Below are positions 1-12,904 of a DNA stretch of 64,000 bases, piece by piece. The translations under genes were made by a program, and so were the position numbers. The stretch is taken from NCBI GenBank assembly GCA_008360955.1, contig LUCM01005711.1, forward strand, positions 41,474 to 105,473, written 5' to 3'. Positions within the stretch are counted from its first letter, which is position 1. Each line of letters opens with the position of its first letter. Origin of the DNA: Fasciolopsis buskii. Lineage: Eukaryota; Platyhelminthes; Trematoda; Plagiorchiida; Fasciolidae. The notes beneath the pieces were generated by a model. The model did no database searches, had not been told where the DNA came from, and saw only the letters and a list, made by a program, of their open reading frames with translations.

Positions 1-3000
1 ATAGAAAATCACTCCAGCCGCCGTCTACATTAATACTTTATTCAATTTGATGTGATAAGTAGTTCAAATGCCAGCATCATGCTGATAATTGGATCATTTT
101 CAGAGATGAGTAAAACTTATTCCTCCTGTTTCCGTAATAGCCAAGGCATTCGACTCAGAATCGTTCATCCTGGGTTCGCGTGCCGGTTCGGGCGCGGTGG
201 ATATGCACTGCTGTTGATTCCTAACAGGAATGAAACAGCTGTACAGTGCGTCCATGATTTCTTAATGGTCATATGAGCGATGCCATCACTTGGTGAATCA
301 AATCGGGCTAAAGTGAATCAGTGCGCTTAATTTAGATGGTTTTCTCAACAAAAAACAGTAAAACTGAACAGAGTGTCAATGTTGTATGGAGGAATTTATT
401 GGTTCGCGTAATTTATGGGGTTCCGTTCTAGCAACGCTGCAACTTCAACCACGGTAGACGGAATTGTTCCACAACCCCGAAAGGCTAATTAAATGTCTTA
501 TATTTCGTTCTAGGAAGTATTTCCGGGCTTCATATAACAGAAAGAGCACTAAAGAAATCGAAAAATCGGGCATTAGGAACCTGTGGGAACCTTAGCGCAA
601 GGGTTCTCTTTTTAGAGGATTACAAACTGAGTGCGCTTTTCACACGTTCGAAAGCTACCGATGAAAAAGCAGTGGAAGTTGTCCTGTATAATCTGCTTCT
701 GAGGAGTTACATTAACAAAACCTCAGATTTGCAAACATTTATGCAAAAATGGTGGAGTTCAGATATTTTCGCGCGGTCCGTCATTTACGTTACTTGCGGA
801 CCTATCACTGTCAAACAGAGGAAAGATTTCGAAATTGGTTCTCGTTTTTGTGGCTTGAAGTTCGAACTGAAACAATGATTAGTCTTTATAATCCCTTTGT
901 TTTCACCGCAAGGGGCCTCCGTGACCTGAAAGTTATCGGCCGTGAGACGACTGGAACCCATAACAATCTGGTTAAAACCCTGTAAAGAAGACCAGAACGT
1001 CTTCAGTTGTTCCAAGACTATAGAACCTTCGCGGATACCTCTCTCTGTGTGTATAAAGAGAAACACGGTTCTCGCTTGTAAATCTCCCAAACGCTGTGTT
1101 TAGTTTCGGCGTACTCTAATTTATGAGATAGCTACACACGACTGGTACATCCAATGTGCTTCCTCTCTCTCCTGCCAGTAGATTGATGTCACCTGCATGG
1201 TACAGCCAATCAAACGTTTACTGCTCAAATGGTTATCAAAGGTAGGAAAAGTCTTACTCTTGGATTGGTGCCATTTGGTACGATGAAAGCTAGAGGTAAA
1301 ATACATAAAACTTCAATACTTGCGCTTTTCTTCAGAAATCTTCCCGGGAGCTAGCCAGATTACTACCCTGTACAGCGCAATGTGCGACACGAGTCACTCC
1401 TTAGACGAGTTATATTTGAAGACTGAAACCCCTTCGGCCTTAGCAGGAACTTGTGTCCAGTGGACGAAGTTCACTGGCTGAGGCAATGTTCGAACTGGGG
1501 TAAGTCAAAATGGTGAGAATTTTTCCGATGGATATTATGCAAACTAAGGTCGGTAATTGACCGATTACTAAGAAAACTACTGAGATGGGAAATTAGTGAG
1601 ATAATTTGACAACCTTTTGCCTGAGTTGCAAATCCTTTTAGACAGGCTGGTTTCAGGAGGAAAGTTTTCTGCCACCGAAAATCGGACTGGCTTTTTCCAG
1701 ATATAAGTGACAGGTTTTACAATTCAGTTTTCTAAAGTCAACTACAAGAACAATACTGTAAAGTAGAACATGCTTCCTGAGGATGTCTGCTTATTACCTG
1801 TGCCATGAATCTTTTTTGTATCATTGAAAAAGCAAACATTTTCGACTGTCCGGTTAAATTTACAGTTGATCGGCATCATACTTATTTTGTGGAAAGTTCT
1901 AATTAAAGATCCATTCATTTGCAAAGGCACAGCGTGTTCGTCAACCATCTGGACCGTAATCGTTGGTTTATGACTGGTGAAACCGAATCACGATTTTGTT
2001 ATGAGCAAGTCACAGTCTCTGTGCCTGAAAAACCAAAGTGGAAACCGTCCGCTTTTCTCATCAATTCGGGACCAAGTAGTCGAAAAAGTAACTATGGTGT
2101 CTAGCAGAAACAAAAACACCTTTGCGTCTTCTTGACCAGCAGCCTATGAAGGTACCAAATTTCGAACTATCTTGCGTGAATAGTAGCTCATACGGAAAAT
2201 GCCAGCTGTCGGATAGCGAGAAGATAGTCATCCTCGAAGATGCTTGTTTATCGGAATGCAATAACAAGATTCGTCTCCCAAATCACCAGAGTGCGTTGTA
2301 CAATCCAAGGTTCACCGTCGAAGGACATAAGATTCTATATTATTGTAAATTCATCTATGTACCTTTCGAATGTTCTGCTTCTGCTAGGCGGCTGGGAGCT
2401 ATTCATTCCCGAAGACGATCTGTAGCCACAAAGAATGGGTTACGGTAGATCCAGGACGACATCAAGAGCCATCATTTCAACCAGTCAGACAGTCCTAAGA
2501 TTCCGACTGACCGTCAACAGCCATCTGCAAGTTAGAGTTTATTCAGTCCACTCACATTTAATTAAGCCTATTCACAAGTGACAAGAAGCCGTTATTGACC
2601 ATCTGGTACGTGACCTGTGTGGGCAAAAGAGTATAGTTCCGGTCCCACGTTTTTCACGACCTACAAAAATAAGCACATAGCACTGGGACATTGTGTCAAC
2701 ACAAGAACCGAGTAGAAATACGGTAATTAAATCTTTCGGTAACATTTATCAGCGTTCAATTTCGTTCAGTAAATATGCAAACACGCATTGTCAACAGATG
2801 TTGCAACTTTGAGGAAGGATATTGTAATATTCTTGTCACAACCATTCTAAATCAGTCGGGTTAAATTCTGGGTGACCGCACTGGTGGACTTGGTAATTTT
2901 AGAAGAACCACTTTGTCGGAACCTACATGCACGTTAAGAACACGGAGTGCACGTGACAACCCGATACAGTCACCAAAACGGGACAGTCATTGCGGGAGGC

Positions 3001-3283
3001 AAATTTTATTTGCGATTCTCATTTTCCATAATATTAAGCAGACGGAATGTTTCTACGTAATATAGTGATCAATATTCAGGGTGATAGGCGTTTCATTCCA
3101 ACAATGATTTTCATGAACAGTGTCTCACTTAGAAAGCATTGTGCAATCGTTCCAGAACTGATGATCCCATTTGTAAACCTGGATTAATTTCCTGATGAAG
3201 AAACAACTTTGAATAAGATGAGGCTCTCAAAAGGAGTGCAAGTTTTGTTAGAGGAGCATTAGTAGTTTGGAACAGTTTTACAT
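1..3283. other. no recognisable gene (3.3 kb)
   Basis: Moderately AT-rich sequence with only short open frames (up to about 108 codons, at 2122-2448 +) that show no domain, splice-site pattern or transposon motif I recognise. It is best taken as intron or intergenic DNA. Confidence 0.6.
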
Positions 3284-5357
3284 CTACCTTTGCCGATCAT
3301 CAAAGTTTTACACCAAAATGTCCCAATCCAAAGCTTATAGACCTTAAGATTATAAGACTAGTGTATTAATACCATCACCCAAAGCGAACTTGAAACTGTT
3401 TTACAGTATGATTCCAGATCGGTTAGGAACTAATTTTAACAACCCACGCTACCGAATTTACACTGGAGTACAATACGTAAGTATGTTGAAATTAACCTTG
3501 GAAGGTAATCTATACCTGCCCAGAAGTAGACATGACTTCGATTTCTCATGTTAGTTTTGATCAAATCATCGAATAAACAATGAACCATCTTTCTATACGT
3601 TAGAGATTCTACTATAAGGTTTATCCTTTATTTGTTTTTCCTGGGGTTCAGAAGTGTCTCACAAGCAAAAATTCCAAGTTGCTGTTGTGCGCAATATTTA
3701 TTGCAAATTACCAAATAGCTCCCGCGTCATTGAAGCCTCCTGTAGCTATCAGGTCACGTTTTCTAAAGGCCCTATGGGTTGCCTTGACATGCTGGTTTGA
3801 ACAGCCATCCCAGGCGTAACTAGAATCTCTAATCAAACTAAACATAACTGGTCAGTGAACTGATGTTCAACTTTGAACTTATGCCTTGTCTTTTTATCCA
3901 TATTCAGCCCCCGTGGATAAGCTTAGCTAACGATTCATGCCAAAGGTCTAACAGATGCACACGTTGCGTATCGGTTTCAGTTTTGAGTTACATAGGAATG
4001 CATCAGGAGGAATAATGTGACTAGACGAACTGTGATTCAGAAGAAAGCCAAGTGAGCTTCAAGATTTGAGGTTTCCTGTTAATCTCATTGTAGGTAGTTC
4101 AGCGGTCAAATACACTAATAGTCCACAATTTTAATCACCGCCTGTGTGGTACAAATTTCATGATGAATTGATTGCCATTTTTGGCTGTCACAAGCTACGG
4201 AAATGAATAAGAATTTTACCGATTTCATACAATTTATGAGTACTATTATTATTTCAGATTGATATTGATGAAACAAGCTGACTTTCAGTAACTAGGATTT
4301 CATTTTGGGTTGAACAAGGACAGTCATCAAAAGAGGTTTTTAAAAACAAATAGAGAAGTAAGTTTGATAAAGAATTCGAATTGATGTCGTTTCTCTTTGT
4401 TTAGGCTAGAAATACATCATGCTTATATAGCCGTACGAACTGCGGACTAAATCGTTTTGAATCCACCTTCTGACGACCTACTACTATATCATATCAAAAA
4501 TAGACCACTGATTCCCAGTCTTTAAACAGGTAGCCTGCTCATTGTACATGCTATTGTCTCCCGTCATCCCACCTGACAGCACTCAAATGTCCTACCTCTA
4601 ACCAATAAACAGAGCATCCAACCCGCCGGCTAATTTGCGCCTTTGGTGGAGCATGCATCTCATCCAGTTTAATATTTCTCGGGACATAATAATAATGGAT
4701 TACACCGTCTAGAGAAGCAACTAACAGTTTGTCCGCAGATGCAGTTTCTCCGCGCCAAAAGTAGTAGTGAAAGTCCTTCCGAAGAAAACACACGTTTGCC
4801 GTTGTATGCGTCAATTATTTTGTTGAAAGTTGGCATACAAGTTATTCTATCTTATCGCCTTGTTGTTACAGCTAAGTCTTGAATTCCACTTGTGAAACTG
4901 TCGACAAAATGAGTCGGGAAAGAAAAGGCTAAATTGATCTTACTAATTCTATGGGTTGGAAATTTTATTACTTCTAACTTGAAGCATGAAGAACCTGCAT
5001 CGTTTGTCCATCTGGATTTGTGACTCGAAGGCAACTGTACAGCTAGTTCTTCCTAAACAAATAGAAGCAAAACCAACAAGCTAATTAATGTTCAAATGCA
5101 AAACCACCCTCTTAAGTAGGAAAGGGCACTGCAGACTTGTCGGGCAACCCTAGCTTTTACGTAGCTCCATAAGCCTGTATTACCAGACGCTTCCGTACAT
5201 TTATTTTCAGAATGGAACCGAATAAACCATCTGACCAATAGAGTGTCTGTGAAATTTTAAATAAATTAGACAAATAAATATTTTCGTAAGGATAACAGTC
5301 AACATGGGCATTTATTATTCCAATTCTGATTCACTTGGCTAATTGGCCTCCTTCCCC
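3284..5357 (+). repeat. first copy of a 2,074-bp direct duplication
   Basis: This block recurs at an offset of exactly 2,075 bases (5359-7432). Every stretch compared is identical, and the short open frames on the minus strand (4551-4814 and 4852-5034) are reproduced residue for residue in the second copy. The copy ends in ccttcccc directly against the single N at 5358. No gene is recognised inside it. The absence of any divergence and the abutting N favour an assembly overlap that was not merged over a real tandem duplication. Confidence 0.93.
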
Positions 5358-5358
5358 N
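5358..5358. other. single-N join
   Basis: A lone N sits exactly between two identical 2,074-bp blocks. The left contig appears to end, and the right contig to begin, with the same sequence. Confidence 0.9.
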
Positions 5359-7432
5359 CTACCTTTGCCGATCATCAAAGTTTTACACCAAAATGTCCCA
5401 ATCCAAAGCTTATAGACCTTAAGATTATAAGACTAGTGTATTAATACCATCACCCAAAGCGAACTTGAAACTGTTTTACAGTATGATTCCAGATCGGTTA
5501 GGAACTAATTTTAACAACCCACGCTACCGAATTTACACTGGAGTACAATACGTAAGTATGTTGAAATTAACCTTGGAAGGTAATCTATACCTGCCCAGAA
5601 GTAGACATGACTTCGATTTCTCATGTTAGTTTTGATCAAATCATCGAATAAACAATGAACCATCTTTCTATACGTTAGAGATTCTACTATAAGGTTTATC
5701 CTTTATTTGTTTTTCCTGGGGTTCAGAAGTGTCTCACAAGCAAAAATTCCAAGTTGCTGTTGTGCGCAATATTTATTGCAAATTACCAAATAGCTCCCGC
5801 GTCATTGAAGCCTCCTGTAGCTATCAGGTCACGTTTTCTAAAGGCCCTATGGGTTGCCTTGACATGCTGGTTTGAACAGCCATCCCAGGCGTAACTAGAA
5901 TCTCTAATCAAACTAAACATAACTGGTCAGTGAACTGATGTTCAACTTTGAACTTATGCCTTGTCTTTTTATCCATATTCAGCCCCCGTGGATAAGCTTA
6001 GCTAACGATTCATGCCAAAGGTCTAACAGATGCACACGTTGCGTATCGGTTTCAGTTTTGAGTTACATAGGAATGCATCAGGAGGAATAATGTGACTAGA
6101 CGAACTGTGATTCAGAAGAAAGCCAAGTGAGCTTCAAGATTTGAGGTTTCCTGTTAATCTCATTGTAGGTAGTTCAGCGGTCAAATACACTAATAGTCCA
6201 CAATTTTAATCACCGCCTGTGTGGTACAAATTTCATGATGAATTGATTGCCATTTTTGGCTGTCACAAGCTACGGAAATGAATAAGAATTTTACCGATTT
6301 CATACAATTTATGAGTACTATTATTATTTCAGATTGATATTGATGAAACAAGCTGACTTTCAGTAACTAGGATTTCATTTTGGGTTGAACAAGGACAGTC
6401 ATCAAAAGAGGTTTTTAAAAACAAATAGAGAAGTAAGTTTGATAAAGAATTCGAATTGATGTCGTTTCTCTTTGTTTAGGCTAGAAATACATCATGCTTA
6501 TATAGCCGTACGAACTGCGGACTAAATCGTTTTGAATCCACCTTCTGACGACCTACTACTATATCATATCAAAAATAGACCACTGATTCCCAGTCTTTAA
6601 ACAGGTAGCCTGCTCATTGTACATGCTATTGTCTCCCGTCATCCCACCTGACAGCACTCAAATGTCCTACCTCTAACCAATAAACAGAGCATCCAACCCG
6701 CCGGCTAATTTGCGCCTTTGGTGGAGCATGCATCTCATCCAGTTTAATATTTCTCGGGACATAATAATAATGGATTACACCGTCTAGAGAAGCAACTAAC
6801 AGTTTGTCCGCAGATGCAGTTTCTCCGCGCCAAAAGTAGTAGTGAAAGTCCTTCCGAAGAAAACACACGTTTGCCGTTGTATGCGTCAATTATTTTGTTG
6901 AAAGTTGGCATACAAGTTATTCTATCTTATCGCCTTGTTGTTACAGCTAAGTCTTGAATTCCACTTGTGAAACTGTCGACAAAATGAGTCGGGAAAGAAA
7001 AGGCTAAATTGATCTTACTAATTCTATGGGTTGGAAATTTTATTACTTCTAACTTGAAGCATGAAGAACCTGCATCGTTTGTCCATCTGGATTTGTGACT
7101 CGAAGGCAACTGTACAGCTAGTTCTTCCTAAACAAATAGAAGCAAAACCAACAAGCTAATTAATGTTCAAATGCAAAACCACCCTCTTAAGTAGGAAAGG
7201 GCACTGCAGACTTGTCGGGCAACCCTAGCTTTTACGTAGCTCCATAAGCCTGTATTACCAGACGCTTCCGTACATTTATTTTCAGAATGGAACCGAATAA
7301 ACCATCTGACCAATAGAGTGTCTGTGAAATTTTAAATAAATTAGACAAATAAATATTTTCGTAAGGATAACAGTCAACATGGGCATTTATTATTCCAATT
7401 CTGATTCACTTGGCTAATTGGCCTCCTTCCCC
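5359..7432 (+). repeat. second copy of the 2,074-bp direct duplication
   Basis: It starts ctacctttgccgatcat and ends ccttcccc, matching 3284-5357 base for base wherever checked. Unique sequence resumes at 7433 (tggaactacagg). The small minus-strand frames at 6626-6889 and 6927-7109 are duplicates of those in the first copy and carry no recognisable domain. Confidence 0.93.
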
Positions 7433-10415
7433 TGGAACTACAGGTTTCATTCACCAACCGGGATTGAAATTCGCTCCGGTTAGGGCTCAACAGTGGTGCA
7501 TTTCAAACATCAACAATTTTGCTGACTTTACATGCCCTACTTCCTGAAAAAAGGAAATAATTTGCATTTTCGGCAAGCGGCAGTGCAAAAGCGCTTTATT
7601 TACTGATGATTGTATTTTGCCAACTATCAAATTGTAAAACGCGAATGCTTTAATTTCGATTCCAAACCTGCGCCGTCTAATCAAGCGATCTCAATGCTTC
7701 CAACAGTGTGGGGGTTAAGAGTCAGGGAAAATTTCAGTGTAGCATAAGGTAAAATGACGCTAACAATTAGCTAATCAATTGCGACTGTTATTCAAAATTG
7801 TGCGAGTAGCATTGTAATCAATAAAGAGAAGCGTTTTGTGTTACCAAAATGGGTGATTAGCAGGCGCGTCTGTGTTAGGGTTATGAGTGGCTCTTAATTG
7901 TCGATTGCCTTTGGGTCTAGTTCCCCAGCAGCCTTGTAACTGAAACCAATGTCTACCGGATTCCCTTTGGTCGGATTACTACCTGAGTTCAAAGATCAAC
8001 AACAAATAAATCCCACGAATTTATCCCATTATCAGAATTAAATTTTATTCGGCTATTTATTGTCCCGTATTCATTACGTATGATCTTGATAGGCAACATT
8101 TAACTTCCGGTGAGCAGTTCTAGATGACTAGCAATCATTTTGGGAGATTGCCAGACATTCCGTAGATTAATCAAATCGCCTTGATAAATAAATGAGTTTT
8201 AATACGTATAGCGGGTGATTTTCGGAATTCCCACTTAATTTAAAGCAACATTCAGTTCAGCTATTTTGGAATCATGCAATGATCATGTGACCAACAACTT
8301 GATTGACTTGGATACAAATTCTGTCAGTCTAAAGCTGTACTTCTAAGTGATAAAATATAGTTGATTATCAGGCCTTTTGTAGACTATAGCGAAGTTGTTG
8401 CACACAAAGATTTTGTATTTATTATTATTTAAGACTGATATGATGAAAAACAGTTTGTAAACTTGGAGTTACGCATGCCAACAAGCTAATAGGGAAATTA
8501 AAATTGCCGGTTTAGGAGTTCGTTCTGTGTAACTGTATTTTTAAACTGTCAATACGCAAATTTTGACAAAACTTCGAAATCGACGATCAAGAAAACTCAT
8601 CTCGCAAACCAGATAACTGAGATTAATGGGATCATCATGTTATCTGAACATGTTTTCTCAGAAATAAACTTAGAAAAGTAAACGTGGTCTGCCGACCTTT
8701 TCGCTTCAGCCGTATCTGCCTTCTACCGTTTGCTCAATAGAGCAATGAAATAGAAATAGTGACAAATTGCTCAGAAAGCAAAATGTTAAAAAAAAATCAT
8801 GGATTCGGGAATGTCTTTATTGCAACAACTCCACCGACCGCGGAATCAAGCCATTGGATAAGTTATTTCCAAACACTAACCCGGGTAATGTTGTCGAAGC
8901 CAACCCGGTAGTCTAAAGGGACCCACACGAACCTGTCAATCACGTGTACTTTCTATATCACTTTGGCAATTAATCGACAGACCACCTCGACTGATCCCAC
9001 ACCAGCTAGTTTCCCCTGGCAACAGCGGGCAGTGAAGAAAGGGTTCCCTTGGCATGCTCAACACATGAATTAGACCAATTAATATATTTAGATTCAGTAA
9101 TTCTTTCAGGTAATGAAACCTATGGTCCAGTGATCTATAACCGACCCCCGAGTTACTGGGACAATTTCTTCCCCAGTATGTGCCAGTACAAATAAGAAAG
9201 CGATGATTTTCGCATACTTCCATCAACAACGTACATGATTATGGGCAGCCTAGCAGCACCAACCTAAATGATACTGTGTATAGCAGATCGTTGATCGTTA
9301 TTGTATGTCATAATGATGCCTTAAATGCCTCAAATCTGTGAATCGCAGCTGAGCCTTTTATGAGAGAAAACGTTTCATCCGATATTGCGGCCGGCAGTTT
9401 AGACGCAACTATCCAAGTAACCAAGTTCATGCTCTTGTTTCTGAAAGGTTCGGCTTTCAGTCACTGCAGTCATGCACAAACATTTTGCACTTTCACAACA
9501 CAAAAATCATAACAAATAAGTTTGCACATTCTTAAGGCAGCAAATCATTTCTCGCAGGTCACCTGGGTCTCTGATTTGAAAGACAAGTTACTGTGCGTAT
9601 TCAAAATCAGACAATCTATTGGTTGACCAGGTACCAACGTAATCATTCTCGAAAGACTATCACCTAACTCAGAACATCAGAATATCATTAACTGGGATGC
9701 ACTCGTGTTAGATATAACCATAAGCATGCACTGGAATTCGGTTATTCAAATACAACTGCTCAGAAGATGCAATACATCTTTCTAGCACATCCTTTTTTGA
9801 CAGGCATCATCATAGTAATTCATGATTGATTATTCCCGAAGGTAGGGTTGAATTTTCGTTTGCGCATCTGCAGTATTTAGCTGCAAAACTCCTTTCGCGG
9901 GTGGATAGTGTTCTTTTTCAACATTGCTGCGTTCTGTAATTCAAATTAACACATTAATAATATCTGAGTACATGTTGTCTCTTCGTGACAAATTTTGCTC
10001 AGTTCGATCCCACAGCGGATACTTTTTACGTCCCAAATTCAAACAAGAACTGACATTTGAATTCAGTAATGTGTTTTACGATCACAAAAGTTGAAAAATC
10101 TAATTTGCAGCTACGTGTTTTGTGTTTTTCACTTCGCGCACTGTTTGTTTCTAACATACTGATCATGAATTTATCTGAGTTCACCTATGGACAGCTGTAC
10201 CATTTTTTGTGCTCCGCGAACCAGTTTATCTCTAAGAATATTGGACTTCCTTTTGGCAAATTGTAGAATATGACACACTTGACCCACCTACCTTAGGGCT
10301 TTCGTGTCCAGGAAGATACTATGATTTGACTGAAATTTAATGTTCTATCAACATTCATTTGGAAATTTGGTTGGGACGTTTTTACAAATTTATCACGGAT
10401 CCAACTGTAAGAAGT
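7433..10415. other. no recognisable gene (3.0 kb)
   Basis: Only short unsupported open frames occur, for example 8936-9229 on the minus strand. I saw no transposon motif, tRNA or tandem array. Confidence 0.55.
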
Positions 10416-10492
10416 CTTAGACCTCAGCTGTATTCGAACCTCGAACACATTTGTATCGCGTGTGCTCTAGCAGCTGAGCTATTTGCGCACGC
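10416..10492 (-). repeat. tRNA-like (SINE head or tRNA pseudogene)
   Basis: Read on the minus strand this has an RNA polymerase III A box, TAGCTCAGCTG (10481-10471), and a B box-like GGTTCGAATAC (10440-10430), separated by 30 bases as in an ordinary tRNA. The acceptor ends do not pair into a clean stem, so a functional tRNA gene is unlikely. The flanking minus-strand open frame (10417-10629) is a chance reading across it. It is probably the tRNA-derived head of a SINE, different from the one at 41.0 and 43.4 kb. Confidence 0.5.
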
Positions 10493-10629
10493 CGAACGGT
10501 GTTCAGACATTCCTCTGAGGAGTGACTTGCTATCCGCTCAGTTTGCGCATGCATATGGCATACATCTATCCTAGTTTTACTTAAGGTCAACGCGAAAGTT
10601 AATACTGTATGAACGGCGGTATCCAACAC

Positions 10630-12904
10630 AGTCCCACTTCCCTGAAATATACCACCAAAAATACAGTTCAGAGTCTGCCGACAGAGGTCATTATTTCAGG
10701 TTAACTGGTCAAAGAACAGATACGTAACATGACGATTTCGTGGAGCTCGAAAAGGGCTATTTTCTCAAGTTATGCACTGATTCAAAAAGCTCATTTTTTT
10801 CTGATACCAGTATCTTATCCATATTTCTTGTAATAACGTCTAGCAAAGAGCCTGTGAATGAAGTATGCTGTGATACCCCTCTCCATACTGGAAAAACAAG
10901 TCGACTAATACTGAATTTAGTGTAAAAACGAAGAGAAAATGAAAAAATTACTTGAAACAATAACCGTAATATTACATTCATTTTAAAGAAAACCACTGAT
11001 CATTTTTCTTCTACTCGATTCTAAGGAACTTCTGTTCATCCGTTGTCGCTGCTAACTAGCATATAATCGGTTCCCACAGTCGATGTGGATGGTATTCCCG
11101 TATGCCATTATAACTCCGAAAAATTATGCAGATACTGCGCATTCCTCACCGCACTTCTGAGAACTGCCTACTCTCTCTCTCTCTCAATCTCTCTCTCTCT
11201 CTTTCAGTCTTTCTCTCTTTAAAAATGTCAACGGCTGAGACACCCACCAGAAACTGGCTAAGGTCTCGCGTACTTGCACGATGGCGAAATGCACCACTAG
11301 ACGATGAGTTGACTGTCGTACCAAATTCGTTCCCTAGCAATTATTTTCAAGGCTGCAACTTTATAATTATTTCCCACCAAAATATTAAAGTCATTCGCCT
11401 ATTGATCTGCAAAAATGGCGTTATCCTCGCTATTTGCGTCTTCCGGCTTCCGAATGTCATTGAAGAAGTAAATATAAACTGTTGACCAAAGGAACGGGTG
11501 GTTAGGCTGACTACCAAAACGCACTTGTTGTTTGGGTCAGGAACTTTATTTCCTTTTCTAGTCCATTCAGAATCAGAAATAGAAAAGCGAATATTGCGAT
11601 CCAACGGATTTCCACTAATCTTCCTTTAAAAAACAAACTGAGACTTTTTGGGTGTATATGTTCGGACACTGTCACTATGATTTCAAAGAACTTGAAGCAA
11701 CACTCCACTAACTTGATCGTCGTTTGAAAGGTGTGAGGTAATGTGCGGTCTTTGAGCGACCATCCATACGGTAAACCTTTTGGTGAGATTTATTTGAGAG
11801 ACAAAAGAATAAAAAACAATCCCACTGGCAAGTATGCCAATATTCAACGAACCATGGCCTTAGATGTGTCTTGATCGAACTGAAGCTGCCTTTCATTGTA
11901 GATTGTTGCCATTTTGTTAAATTAAATTATTCTTGCCCAGGTAACTGTAAACGAGGAAAAGTACTTTGGATTCAGCGATAGATATGTATACGTTTGCGTT
12001 TAGTCAATGATTGTATGAAAATAAGTCCAATTTGGGATTTGCCTTGGAATTCAACCAGCAGCTAGCATGCGCAAGTTGTTGATTATTCGACGTGCTTGCG
12101 TGCACATGTGTGTTTGCCCCGGAATGTGTGCGTATCTCTGCTCGTGTGGATATGCGTGATCACATTATCGCTAGTCGGTGGCAAAATCACATGGCGCTGG
12201 TGAGATGTATTTCTCCCAATCAAACAAGCCTCGCTGCTAGATAGTATATTGCGCTCTTGTTTTCCTATGTTCATGCATGTGCTTAATTGCATGAAACAAC
12301 TGCTCAGAAGCCGAAGAAGAAGCAGCTGACGATTACAAATACACCTGAACCGATTCGCGAAACTCTTCTGCTTTCGGCTGATCAATCGATCGTTTGCTAT
12401 TCCTTCAGAAGGACAAGCTGAAAAACTGAATGAGAACTCCAGGAAATAGCAGAATGCCCGATGTCGGGAATCGTTGTATCATTTTTTAGTAAAAGGTTCC
12501 ATCCGCTGAATAAGAACAACAACATCCAGACCATCATCAAAAACATTTTTATTACGATCTTTGTTGACAATGTTACCATTTTTTCCTTCTAAAGTACTTT
12601 TTCTTCAGACTTCTGTGACAAAAGCTGCGGTTAGGGTTCCTGAAGAATACCTTCTGCGGTATGGGCAGCCGCGGATCCAAAAACATTGCTATATGTTAGA
12701 ATCATCTGATGGTGGCATTAATGTAAGTGCAGAAAATGGTCTGAGCAAATTATTTAACCCTAGAGGCTTAATCCGTTTGACTAACTATATTATTTGCACT
12801 CTCAGCAAATACGGTTACAAGATGCCCCAGACAGATCTCTTAGAATTTTTGCAATGGATGCATACTATCTCCAAAGCCTACGCATAGTATCTGATTGCTG
12901 TAAT
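10630..12904. other. no recognisable gene (2.3 kb)
   Basis: Short open frames only. The longest, 12561-12887 on the plus strand (108 codons), runs up to the first recognisable part of the retroelement at about 12905; it could be that element's 5' part, but I could not align it to any domain. Confidence 0.5.
11171..11220. repeat. (CT)n-rich microsatellite
   Basis: Interrupted CT dinucleotide tract, with two main runs of CT separated by aat and ttcagt. Confidence 0.9.

Noticed and set aside
4551..7109. Pairs of identical small minus-strand frames suggesting a duplicated gene
   Set aside because: They are identical because the whole 2,074-bp block is duplicated around one N; no domain or splice site supports a gene.
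12561..12887. 108-codon plus-strand frame as an independent gene
   Set aside because: No homology was recognised and it abuts the RTE-type endonuclease; more likely element 5' sequence or chance.
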